From Acidimicrobiaceae bacterium (GTDB taxonomy: Bacteria; Actinomycetota; Acidimicrobiia; Acidimicrobiales; RAAP-2), in assembly GCA_003167415.1 (NCBI GenBank), contig PMTF01000007.1, positions 1 to 64,000 on the forward strand: a DNA stretch of 64,000 bases, read 5' to 3'. The position numbers were made by a program, and so were the translations under genes. The first letter of the stretch is position 1; each line of letters opens with the position of its first letter. Below are positions 8,866 through 16,762 of this stretch, in pieces. A model generated the notes under the pieces. The model saw only the letters and a list, made by a program, of their open reading frames with translations, had not been told where the DNA came from and did no database searches.

Positions 8866-10859
8866 TGCCCGTTCGCTACGGCTACCGCCGCTTCGGCGAG
8901 GACGATGACTTCAACGATCTCGATGTCGAAGAGATGTTGCGGATGCTGGCCGATGACTTCATGGAGAACGGCGACCTCGAAGAGGCGATGGACCGGCTGC
9001 TCCGCGAGGGCTACACGACGGCCAACGGTGAGCGCATCGAGGGGCTGCGCGATCTGCTCGAGCAGGCGCGGGCGAAACGTCGCGAGCTCGAGCAGCAGGC
9101 CGACCCCGACGGGGAGATGCAGCGTTATCGCGATTGGTTGAACGATATTGAAGCGACCGAGGACACCGAGCTGGACGCCCTGCTCGCCGATGCCGAGGCC
9201 TCCGATGACGAACGACGAAAGGAAGTCACTCGCGACCTGGTCGATCAGAAGAAAATGCAACGTGACCTGATGAGCGACCGTATTGGCGAACGGCTCGGTG
9301 AATATCAGAACTACGAGTTCGTCTCGAGTGAAGCCCGAGAGCAGTTCGAAGATCTCCTGGCCGAGTTGGAACGAGACGTCCTCAACACGTACTTCGAGAA
9401 GAGCAAGGAGATGATGGGTCGTCCCGACTCCGAAGAGTTGGCCCGGATGCGCGACATGATGGACGCGCTCTCCACGATGATCGAGCAGGATCGACGCGGC
9501 GAGGATCTCGATCCGACCTTCGACGACTTCATGGAGAAGTTCGGCGACTTCTTTCCCGGCGCGGAAAATCTTGAGGACGTCGTGCGCATGATGGCCGAAC
9601 GCGCCGCCGCGGCCGAAGCGATGTTCAACTCGCTGTCACCCGATCAACAGAGCGAGCTTCGTTCGATGTTCGCCGGGATGATGGAGAACATGGAGCTCAA
9701 CTTCTCGCTGAATCGCCTGGTGTCGAATCTGCGCATGGCGACGCCCGACATCGACTGGAACCGCGCCCACCGGATGCGCGGTGACGACGGCTCGCCCTTC
9801 GCCGACGCCGCCTCCGTGGCCGAGCAGTTGGGTCAGTTAAAGGGTTTGGAGGAGTTCCTGGGCCAGGCCAACGCCGCCCAGGGTCTGCCGGAAGTGGACG
9901 TCGAAGCGGTTCGCCGCAACCTCGGCGACGACGCCGCGCGCCACGTCGTGCGGTTGCAAAAGGCCCTGCAGGGACTGAAAGATCAGGGCTTCGTCGACCG
10001 ACAGGGTCGCCAGTTGCACCTCACCCCGAAGGGCGTTGGCCAGATCGGCCAACAGGCCCTGCGCGACCTCTTCGCGCAGTTGCGTGATTCGCCGACGCTC
10101 GGCCTGCACCGGGTCGCGAGCGTCTCGCGCGGGGGAGATCGCGAGGAGACCTCCAAGCCCTGGGAGCCCGGCGAGCCGTTCGCGTTGAACCTGCCCAAGA
10201 CCCTGCGCAACGCCGTCCTTCGTCAGGGCCCGGGCACACCGGTCAAGTTGCACGCCGATGATTTCGAGGTCGAAGAGTTCGAATCGACCCGTCACTCAGC
10301 CACCGTGTTCGCGATCGACCTCTCGCTCTCGATGGCGATGCGCAGCAACCTGGTGCCGGCCAAGAAGATGGTGCTGGCGCTCACCTCACTGATTCGCTCG
10401 AAATTCCCTCGCGACTTCGTGGCCGTGGTCGGCTTCGGCGAGACGGCCCAACAACTCAAGATCGAAGACGTCCCCGCGCTCACCATCGACTACGCCTACG
10501 GCACCAACCTCCAACACGCCCTGGCGCTCAGTCGCCATTTGATGCGTAACGAACGCGGCGAGCGCCAGATCGTGGTGGTGACCGATGGCGAGCCGACGGC
10601 CCACCTGCTCGCCAACGGCGAGCCCTTCTTCGCCTGGCCGCCGGTGCGCGAGACCCTGGAAAAGACCATGGCCGAGGTCCTTCGCTGCACCAAGGCCGGT
10701 ATCACGATCAACACCTTCGCCCTCGACATCGAACGAAGCCAGTTTCCGTTCGTGGAACAGATCGCCAAAGTCAATGGGGGACGGCTTTTCTATACGGACG
10801 TAGACGATCTCGGTTGCTACGCCCTCGATGACTTCGTGAAGCACCGCCGCGCCGGCTAA
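8865..10859 (+). CDS. VWA-domain protein paired with the MoxR ATPase
   Basis: 664 residues. The N-terminal two thirds are charged, helical and poorly conserved, with many Glu/Asp/Arg and repeated Met-Glu helices. The VWA domain occupies roughly residues 475-650, with a MIDAS motif that reads DLSLS near residue 485 (classically DxSxS), a conserved Thr in AYGTNLQ and an Asp in VVTDGEPTAH. The pair resembles the BchI/BchD and CoxD/CoxE systems in architecture. Starts at GTG, one base overlap with the ATPase gene. It is a different pair from the CoxD/CoxE genes at 30.6-32.6 kb; its target is unknown. Confidence 0.85.
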   Translation: MPVRYGYRRFGEDDDFNDLDVEEMLRMLADDFMENGDLEEAMDRLLREGYTTANGERIEGLRDLLEQARAKRRELEQQADPDGEMQRYRDWLNDIEATEDTELDALLADAEASDDERRKEVTRDLVDQKKMQRDLMSDRIGERLGEYQNYEFVSSEAREQFEDLLAELERDVLNTYFEKSKEMMGRPDSEELARMRDMMDALSTMIEQDRRGEDLDPTFDDFMEKFGDFFPGAENLEDVVRMMAERAAAAEAMFNSLSPDQQSELRSMFAGMMENMELNFSLNRLVSNLRMATPDIDWNRAHRMRGDDGSPFADAASVAEQLGQLKGLEEFLGQANAAQGLPEVDVEAVRRNLGDDAARHVVRLQKALQGLKDQGFVDRQGRQLHLTPKGVGQIGQQALRDLFAQLRDSPTLGLHRVASVSRGGDREETSKPWEPGEPFALNLPKTLRNAVLRQGPGTPVKLHADDFEVEEFESTRHSATVFAIDLSLSMAMRSNLVPAKKMVLALTSLIRSKFPRDFVAVVGFGETAQQLKIEDVPALTIDYAYGTNLQHALALSRHLMRNERGERQIVVVTDGEPTAHLLANGEPFFAWPPVRETLEKTMAEVLRCTKAGITINTFALDIERSQFPFVEQIAKVNGGRLFYTDVDDLGCYALDDFVKHRRAG

Positions 10860-11026
10860 AGGGCCTCTCTCGAAATCGGCGAACGCTTTTCGGTCATCTT
10901 CGAGTGACTATTAGCCCGTGATCAGGGAATTACACAATTCCATTTGCTTTTTGTCACGTAACCCGTCACAATGACATGGTTGTAATTACATCGGTGGGAA
11001 GAGCCACTGGGGGGAAGGAATTCAAC

Positions 11027-11302
11027 GTGGAAATCGTGGAATTGATGAGCGGCATGGAAGATCGTGGTTGGCAGGCACGGGCGAACTGCATGGGCGTGGA
11101 CCCTGATCTCTTCTTCCCCGAGCGCGGTGCCTCGACCCGTGAAGCCAAAGAGGTCTGTCGCGGCTGCGTCGCGCGCGAGGACTGCCTGGAGTACGCCCTC
11201 GACAACGGCGAGAAGTTCGGCATCTGGGGCGGCATGAGTGAACGCGAACGCCGTCGCCTACGCCGGGCACGCGCCATCGAGCGCCGCGCCCAGGCCAGCT
11301 GA
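11027..11302 (+). CDS. WhiB-family iron-sulfur transcription factor
   Basis: About 91 residues. The four cluster-binding cysteines are in ANCMG, EVCRGC and REDCLEYA, followed by the GIWGG turn and the basic ERERRRLRRAR tail that contacts DNA. Actinobacteria-specific WhiB proteins bind a [4Fe-4S] cluster and act with the housekeeping sigma factor. The GTG at 11027 was chosen because AAGGAA stands 6 bases upstream; an ATG at 10976 in the same frame would add 17 residues without WhiB similarity. A second WhiB gene lies 1 kb away on the other strand. Its regulon is not visible from sequence. Confidence 0.93.
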   Translation: MEIVELMSGMEDRGWQARANCMGVDPDLFFPERGASTREAKEVCRGCVAREDCLEYALDNGEKFGIWGGMSERERRRLRRARAIERRAQAS

Positions 11303-11303
11303 G

Positions 11304-12116
11304 CTATATCCGACTCTCGATCGTCTGATTCTCACTCAGTCCGAGTTGCGCCCACCGACTCGGCTCTTGGGCTTCGAGCACCGCTCGCGGTACGAGTCCC
11401 ACGAGTTCGCAGCGCACGATGACGCCACCCTCGGGCAGTAACGCCGCCACTTCGTCATAGACCGCCAACGGGCCGACGACCTTCGGGTCGATCAGGTTGC
11501 AACTGACCTGCATGTGCCCGCCCGCGCGAAGGGCGAGTGAGCGCACCGCACTACTCCGAATCGCCTTGGCAATGCCGCGCGTCTCGTCTCTCGAAATGCC
11601 CGAGAGCCAGATATTCCAAGCGACCAGTATCGGCCGCGCGCCCACCGCCACGGCCCCGAGCGTCAGGGACGGCTCGGCCGCACCGTAGTCCGGCGATAAC
11701 TCTCGAAAAGCGTGCTTGCGAACCTCCGGCAGCGTTCGAACGGCGCCATTTAAAGGCCCGTAGAGGAAGGCCGCAACGCCGAAGGTTTCGCCGATCCACT
11801 GGGCAGTAGTGTCGCGTAATTTGACCGCGCGAGAGGATTGTTCGGGCTCCAACGCCACGAAGGGCACGACGTCCACAACGCCGAATCGCGGATGGACGCC
11901 CTCGTGGGCGCTGAGATCCAGGAGTTCGAATGACGCGGTGATGAGTGCGCGAACGTCACGGATCAAAGGTTCGGAATCGTTTATGAGCGTGAAGACCGAG
12001 CGATTGTGAAACCTGTCGGCGTGCAAATCGCGTAACGAGGGACCGGCCGAATCGTCCAGTTCGTCTAAGAGTTCGAGGTTGCGGCCCTCAGAGAGATTGA
12101 TGACACACTCGAACAC
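11304..12116 (-). CDS. ftcD: Glutamate formimidoyltransferase (FTCD N-terminal type)
   Basis: 270 residues, matching stand-alone formimidoyltransferases without the cyclodeaminase domain. The family transfers the formimino group of N-formimino-L-glutamate to tetrahydrofolate. The active-site segment HEGVHPRFGVVDVVPF is near residues 73-88, and the substrate-binding region GGHMQVSCNLIDP is in the C-terminal half. It starts with GTG 12 bases after the stop of the upstream whiB on the same strand, so the two are probably one transcript. The presence of both this gene and hutG gives two possible routes for formiminoglutamate; the hut operon ends 4.5 kb away. It could alternatively act in purine fermentation, for which nothing else is seen here. 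Confidence 0.85.
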   Translation of the reverse strand: MFECVINLSEGRNLELLDELDDSAGPSLRDLHADRFHNRSVFTLINDSEPLIRDVRALITASFELLDLSAHEGVHPRFGVVDVVPFVALEPEQSSRAVKLRDTTAQWIGETFGVAAFLYGPLNGAVRTLPEVRKHAFRELSPDYGAAEPSLTLGAVAVGARPILVAWNIWLSGISRDETRGIAKAIRSSAVRSLALRAGGHMQVSCNLIDPKVVGPLAVYDEVAALLPEGGVIVRCELVGLVPRAVLEAQEPSRWAQLGLSENQTIESRI

Positions 12117-12128
12117 GCGAGCGGCGTA

Positions 12129-12380
12129 CTACGAAGCGTCAGAGTTAAACACACGGCGACGGCGACGCTCGCGAAGTATGCGGCGGCGCTCACGCTCGGA
12201 GCAGCCGCCCCAGATTCCGTGGTCCACGTGATTCTCGAGTGCGTACTCGAGGCACTGGCTGGCCACCGGACAGATGGCGCAGATTCGTTGCGCAATGATC
12301 ACCCCGACGCCATCTCGCGGAAAGAACGTCCCCGCCGGGTACTCGCGGCACTTCCCGTCTGCCATCCATTCGGTACTCAT
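12129..12380 (-). CDS. WhiB-family iron-sulfur transcription factor (second copy)
   Basis: About 83 residues from the ATG at 12380. Cysteines lie in DGKCREYP, RICAIC and ASQCLEYAL; then HGIWGGCSERERRR and a strongly basic tail RRRRRVF. Position and spacing match WhiB1/WhiB2-like proteins. In-frame upstream starts at 12392 (ATG) and 12410 (GTG) are possible; a TATAGA box sits 6 bases before the 12392 ATG, which would suit a leaderless start. The gene runs into ftcD after 12 bases, which suggests that the regulator and the enzyme are expressed together. Confidence 0.9.
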   Translation of the reverse strand: MSTEWMADGKCREYPAGTFFPRDGVGVIIAQRICAICPVASQCLEYALENHVDHGIWGGCSERERRRILRERRRRRVFNSDAS

Positions 12381-12587
12381 GCTCACCCCCATGCCGGTTC
12401 TATATGCCACAGTAGCGACCCTTTGTGTGACGAACTGATTGCGAAAGGCTCATTTGTTCACAAGCCGATGGTTACCATACTTCTCACAGACGGCTGTAAG
12501 CCCTTTCAAAGACAAGGGCTCGAAGAGTGCTGCAGAACCAGTCTGTAGAATGGTGTTTCGCAGCAATCGCAACGCCAAAGGAGCACC

Positions 12588-12866
12588 GTGAGCCAGGTCC
12601 CAACCCCGGAGACCACCGAAGTCGTCGATCCGGTCGGCCACGTCCAGGTCATCTACCTCGGTCCCGTGGCGCCCCACTGGGAGTGCCGAATGGTCTTCGG
12701 CGACGAAGAGCAGATCCAGGCCTTCGTGGACCGCGTGGACGCCCGGTTGCGTTTCTTGCCGCCGCACGACCCCCAGTTCCGACGTAACCGTGAGCGCGTG
12801 AACCGAGACGCCGAACGCGAGAACCTGCTCGTCGAATGGAACCTCGGGTACGACGAGGAATCTTAA
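12588..12866 (+). CDS. Small hypothetical protein
   Basis: 92 residues, start GTG with AAAGGAG 5 bases upstream. The protein is acidic and has no membrane segment or signal peptide. A short mixed-hydrophobic N-terminal part (VGHVQVIYLGPVAPHWE) precedes a helical, charged C-terminal part rich in Arg and Glu (RRNRERVNRDAERENLL). I do not recognise a family. It stands alone: the gene on its right is on the other strand and overlaps its stop by 4 bases. Good start signal, codon use like its neighbours and a clean end support a real gene. Confidence 0.7.
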   Translation: MSQVPTPETTEVVDPVGHVQVIYLGPVAPHWECRMVFGDEEQIQAFVDRVDARLRFLPPHDPQFRRNRERVNRDAERENLLVEWNLGYDEES

Positions 12867-13984
12867 GCGAGGGGCGAATTCGTCACTCGCTCGAACCACG
12901 CGTTCGGGTCCAACAGTTCATCCGCACTCGGCAGCCCGTCGACGCGCAGCAGGGCGTCGAACACGCGCAACGTGTGATCCTTTGAGAGCGTGGCGACGAA
13001 CGCCGCCGCTTGCTCGTGGTGCTCGCCCTGGGTCGATATTCCAAAGAGCGCCGCGGCGGCGTCCTCACCGCGCGCGTCGCTTCGGCGGTGACGTCGGTAG
13101 GCCTCGACCAAGGCCGGACGTGGTCCGAGTATCGCTTCGGTGATCTGATGCGCGGCCGATTCGAAGAAGGCCAGGAGCACGCTGGCCGCGGCGTTGATGG
13201 CGCGCGTGGCGTCAGACTCTTCGGGCATCTCGATGCCGTCGAGCAGCGATTCGGGGTTCTCCATGAATCCCGCGATGTCCTCGGGATTGATCATCGATTG
13301 CAAACGCGTCAGTAGATCGCCTTGCGCATTGGTGGACTCACGCACCGTGTCGATCAACAGCGCGCGCAGCGCGTCGCCGGTCCCGGGCTGGGTCAGCACG
13401 AGTGACGCGAGGAACTCTTGGGCCAGGGCGAAGACGTAGACCTCATCGCGTTCCAGCGACCAGGCTTCGGCGAAGCTGGCGAGGTTGTTCACGACTAACT
13501 GTCGCTCGGCGTCGACACGAGGCAGTGGCAGCGCGGCGAGCGACCACGCGCGTTCGGAGAAGTGACCGGCGACCGAGCCCATCTGGAAGCCGGAGAAGAG
13601 CGGTCCGAGCGCGGCGGCCATCTGGGCCATCATCTGGTTGTCGCCCAGGTCCAGGCTCTCGCCGATGGTGGCGCTCGACGAGACCATCGGCTCCATGAGC
13701 GGCCGCCACTGAGTGAGGGCCGCGATGGTGAGCGCCGAGCGATTGACGGCGACGACCGAGGCGCCAATCGAGACGCCGAGCAACGAGTCGACGTGGCGCG
13801 CGACGAGCGGCGCCAGTTCTTCGAGTCGCTGGCGTTCGATGGGTTGAGCATTCGGGTCGCCATCTTCTCCGCGGGCGATATTGAGCGCGAGTTGGGTGGC
13901 GGTCGTAAACCAGGCGTCGGGCCCCTGTTGGCCGAGCATGGAGAAGATGTCGCCGAACATGCCGCCGAAGGGATTGTCACTCAT
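12863..13984 (-). CDS. DUF2342/zincin-2-like protein without an HExxH motif
   Basis: 373 residues. The N-terminus (MSDNPFGGMFGDIFSMLGQQ) and overall helical layout resemble the actinobacterial DUF2342 family, annotated as zinc-dependent metalloproteases or F420-biosynthesis-associated proteins. In those proteins a helix carries HExxH; the matching place here seems to read VFALAQEFLASLV, with the Glu but neither His. The gene is therefore a likely non-catalytic member, if the family assignment holds. It is transcribed toward 12588 and follows the degenerate PDZ protease gene on the same strand after 9 bases, so the two probably form an operon. Confidence 0.55.
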   Translation of the reverse strand: MSDNPFGGMFGDIFSMLGQQGPDAWFTTATQLALNIARGEDGDPNAQPIERQRLEELAPLVARHVDSLLGVSIGASVVAVNRSALTIAALTQWRPLMEPMVSSSATIGESLDLGDNQMMAQMAAALGPLFSGFQMGSVAGHFSERAWSLAALPLPRVDAERQLVVNNLASFAEAWSLERDEVYVFALAQEFLASLVLTQPGTGDALRALLIDTVRESTNAQGDLLTRLQSMINPEDIAGFMENPESLLDGIEMPEESDATRAINAAASVLLAFFESAAHQITEAILGPRPALVEAYRRHRRSDARGEDAAAALFGISTQGEHHEQAAAFVATLSKDHTLRVFDALLRVDGLPSADELLDPNAWFERVTNSPLA

Positions 13985-13993
13985 GGGGACAAT

Positions 13994-15070
13994 TTAAAGC
14001 GCGCAGGCCAGGGTCATGTCGGCGTGGTGGACAGCGGCGTCACGGATGAACGTGACGTGGGCCACGCTGAAGGCCGGCGTCAAGTACAGGGCCGTGTCGA
14101 GGGCGTCGAAGGTCTCGGTCTGCTTGCCGTTCAACGACGTGATGACGTCACCCTTCTTCAGCTGCCACTGCGCCGGGCTCTTGGGAATGACCCGAGAGAC
14201 CGTCACGCCTCCGCCCTGGGCGTTCAAGCCGACGATGCCGAGGCTCGCGTGACAACCTCGGCCCGTGGCCACGATGTAGGCGATGCGCGCGACGAACTGA
14301 GCGGAGTACCAGAGGTGGTCGGTGGACAAGACGGCGACGACTTGGCCGCTCTGATCGACGGCAATGGCGTCGACGAAGCCACTGATATTCGCGTCGGACT
14401 TGGTCGAGAGATAGCTGATGACCCCCGTGGCGTCACTCTTGGGATCGCCGAGAATCGTGTTGGCCCACGCGTACTGGGGCGCCGTCGTCGAACTCTTCAG
14501 AATGGGGGACACCGCGACCTCCCACTTGCTGGCGGGCAACGGCGCGAAACTGAGCGCGGGAACGTGGCGGCCGAGGCGCACGATCGAAAAGCCCATCACT
14601 TGGTCGCGCCCGACCCAGTGGACGGGAAAGTTGACGTCGCCCGGGGTCGAACCGGTGATGAGCGCGTTGGCCGGGATCCGGGTGGTGGTCACGGCGAGGT
14701 TGTGGGGAAGGACCATCGCGGCGACGACGTCCACGTGGCCCGGTGTGGTGATCGAGAGGTCCACGGTGTCGGCCGCCGCCGTCCGTGAGTTCGTCGGGAG
14801 TTGGCTGATGGAATGCGCCAGGTGCGGCGTCGCCGGCGGATCGCTCGACTGGGTGAGGTACAGACTCGCCGATCCCACCACCAGCGCGACCGCCATCATG
14901 GCGGCGACGGCGCGGGCCGCGGGCGACTTTATGGGCCAAATCTGATGGGTGCGGAGCTTCTCAAAACTCGGTAATTCACTCGGGTGGACCCACTCGCGCT
15001 CGCCCCTCGGAGGAGGCTTCGCGTGTGCGCGTCGACGACGCCACCATTCCCCAGGTCCCCGACTCTCCAC
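13994..15070 (-). CDS. Membrane-anchored HtrA-like PDZ protein lacking the catalytic triad
   Basis: About 358 residues: a cytoplasmic Arg-rich head (EWWRRRRAHAKPPPRGERE), one membrane helix (AVAAMMAVALVVGSASLYL), a trypsin-like beta domain, and a C-terminal PDZ domain (SLGIVGLNAQGGGVTVSRVI, LKKGDVITSLNGK). The layout is that of DegP/HtrA enzymes, yet the three catalytic places are altered: the His segment reads LAVTTTRIPAN, the Asp segment MGFSIVRLG, and the usual GNSGGP reads SGFVDAIAVDQSG. It is therefore probably a binding or scaffold protein at the membrane. The GTG start was chosen because TAGCCT on this strand ends 7 bases upstream; the frame continues open beyond it. Divergent from the mreB-like gene. 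Confidence 0.72.
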   Translation of the reverse strand: MESRGPGEWWRRRRAHAKPPPRGEREWVHPSELPSFEKLRTHQIWPIKSPAARAVAAMMAVALVVGSASLYLTQSSDPPATPHLAHSISQLPTNSRTAAADTVDLSITTPGHVDVVAAMVLPHNLAVTTTRIPANALITGSTPGDVNFPVHWVGRDQVMGFSIVRLGRHVPALSFAPLPASKWEVAVSPILKSSTTAPQYAWANTILGDPKSDATGVISYLSTKSDANISGFVDAIAVDQSGQVVAVLSTDHLWYSAQFVARIAYIVATGRGCHASLGIVGLNAQGGGVTVSRVIPKSPAQWQLKKGDVITSLNGKQTETFDALDTALYLTPAFSVAHVTFIRDAAVHHADMTLACAL

Positions 15071-15077
15071 CCAGAGA

Positions 15078-15120
15078 AGGCTAGTTACCACCGGTTGGCT
15101 AGTTGGGGTCGCCCTATCAT
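15078..15120. promoter_or_regulatory. Back-to-back leaderless promoters
   Basis: On the minus strand TAGCCT (15083-15078) ends 7 bases before the GTG of the PDZ protein; on the plus strand TATCAT (15115-15120) ends 8 bases before the ATG of the mreB-like gene. The two -10 boxes are only 31 bases apart, so the -35 regions overlap and the two genes should influence each other's transcription. Confidence 0.5.
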
Positions 15121-15128
15121 CGAAAACC

Positions 15129-16133
15129 ATGGCCTTGGACGTCGCGCTCGACATCGGAACCTCGAACACGCGTCTGGCCACGACCGAACGAGGCATCGTC
15201 TTCAACGAACCGACGTTGGTCGCGATCGACACCAACAGCGGTCGCGTCGTCGAGTTGGGCCACGGGGCCCTCGACATGGTTGCGCGCACGCCTCGCCACG
15301 TCGTCGTCTTTCGACCGCTCGCCCAGGGAGCCACCGTGGACTTCGACGTGACTTCGCGACTCATCGCCGGACTGTTCGAGCGCGCCGGCGTGTCCAAGAT
15401 GAGTCGGGCCCGGGTGGTGATGAGCGTGCCGTCGCTGGCGACGTCGATCGAACGACGCGCGCTGCGCCAAGCGGCCATTCAGGCCGGAGCGCGCGAGGCG
15501 ACGCTCATTGAAGCGCCGATCGCGGCGGCGATCGGCATGGGCCTCCCGGTGCAGGACCCCGTTGGTTCGGCCGTGACCGTCCTCGGGGCCGGGGCTTCGG
15601 AAGCGGCGATCATCTCGCTCGGCGGCATCGTCACGGGCAGTGCTCGTCGCCTCGGCGGCAACGACCTCGACGCGGCGATCGCGTCGTCATTGCGGATTCA
15701 ACTCGGTGTCGTCGTCGCTCCGTCGGTACTCGAGAGCCTGAAGTTTTCCTTGGCCTCCGCGCTCGGTCGCACGAAGGGTCGTTCGGAGGTGGTCATGGCC
15801 CGCACGGTGGACCGCGGCGACCTCGTCGAGATTGACGTCGACGCCGAACTCGTGAACGACGCGGTCCTCGACGTCGTGACGATCTCGGTGCGAATGATCC
15901 AAGAGTGTCTCGGCGACGCGCCGCCGGATCTCTCCCAGGATGTCAGTGCTCGAGGACTGATCCTCACCGGCGGACACGCACTCTTGAGTGACTTTGGCGA
16001 ACTCATCGCGACGAACACCGGCGTAGAGGTCACCGTGGCCGAAGAGCCCGACACGGTGGTGATTCGCGGACTCCGGCTCTGTCTCGAGGAGATGTCGTCA
16101 CTGCACTCGCTCTATCGAGACGCCGATCGTTAG
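15129..16133 (+). CDS. Divergent MreB-like actin-fold protein
   Basis: 334 residues. The start ALDIGTSNTRLATTERGIVF and the segments VAIDTNSGRVVELG, RPLAQGATVDFDVTSRLI and LILTGGHALLSDFG follow MreB order, so it belongs to the bacterial actin family that organises cell-wall synthesis. The first phosphate loop (DIGTSNT) is intact; the second, usually DIGGGTTE in MreB, reads VLGAGASEAAII, which may weaken nucleotide binding or hydrolysis. It is not in an mreBCD-pbp2-rodA cluster; instead it faces a membrane PDZ protein and is followed tail-to-tail (4-base overlap) by a HEAT-repeat gene. Function as a true MreB is not established. Confidence 0.78.
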   Translation: MALDVALDIGTSNTRLATTERGIVFNEPTLVAIDTNSGRVVELGHGALDMVARTPRHVVVFRPLAQGATVDFDVTSRLIAGLFERAGVSKMSRARVVMSVPSLATSIERRALRQAAIQAGAREATLIEAPIAAAIGMGLPVQDPVGSAVTVLGAGASEAAIISLGGIVTGSARRLGGNDLDAAIASSLRIQLGVVVAPSVLESLKFSLASALGRTKGRSEVVMARTVDRGDLVEIDVDAELVNDAVLDVVTISVRMIQECLGDAPPDLSQDVSARGLILTGGHALLSDFGELIATNTGVEVTVAEEPDTVVIRGLRLCLEEMSSLHSLYRDADR

Positions 16134-16762
16134 TCCTCGTCGCGACCGAGTTGGTTGACCGCCGCTCGAACCTGCCAGTCCCGGTCTTGGCTCGCGCGTT
16201 CCAGGGCCTCGTCGATGTCGGGTCCCTCGAAGTTCGCTAGGGCGACGATGGCGCGACGGCGCACCGGCGGTTTGTCGTCGAGCGCGCCCAGGATCGCCGG
16301 ACGCGCTCGGTCGTCGCCGATTGCCCCGAGCGCGGCGATGGCCGACTCACGACAACGGGCGTCGTCGTGAGTCGTCGCGATGACGCACATTTTTTCGACG
16401 GCCGCCACGTAGAGGTGCTCACCGAGGGCGAAGACGGCGCCGTCGACGACGAGCGCGTCCTCGTCTTCGAGACAGTGCAGAAGGGCGGCGTAGACGTCGT
16501 CCTCCTCAATCTCCACGTGGGCGATCTGATTCAACGCCTCGCGTCGAACCTCGACGTCGGGGTCGCGCAGGGCGCTCTTCCAATCGTCGGAGGTGACGAG
16601 CCGTTGGCGCACGACGCCGCGCAGCGCGAGGATCCGGTGACGAGGGAGGGGGCCATGGAGATGCGTACGCAATAAATCGACGTAGTTGTCATCCAATCCA
16701 AAGCCCGCGCGCAACAGTAACTCGTCAATGCTCTCCGCTAGCGTTGATTCATCACTTTGCAC
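16130..16762 (-). CDS. HEAT-repeat protein
   Basis: 210 residues. From about residue 60 on there are four to five helical repeats with the HEAT pattern, for example DPDVEVRREALNQIAHVE, DALVVDGAVFALGEH, DARCRESAIAALGAIGDD, KPPVRRRAIVALANFEG and DWQVRAAVNQLGR. Such repeats form protein-binding solenoids. The GTG start lies inside the first codons of the divergent protease gene (6-base overlap of the two coding regions), so the two starts share regulatory DNA. The stop overlaps that of the mreB-like gene. No enzyme motif is seen; a scaffold role is inferred. Confidence 0.82.
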   Translation of the reverse strand: MQSDESTLAESIDELLLRAGFGLDDNYVDLLRTHLHGPLPRHRILALRGVVRQRLVTSDDWKSALRDPDVEVRREALNQIAHVEIEEDDVYAALLHCLEDEDALVVDGAVFALGEHLYVAAVEKMCVIATTHDDARCRESAIAALGAIGDDRARPAILGALDDKPPVRRRAIVALANFEGPDIDEALERASQDRDWQVRAAVNQLGRDED

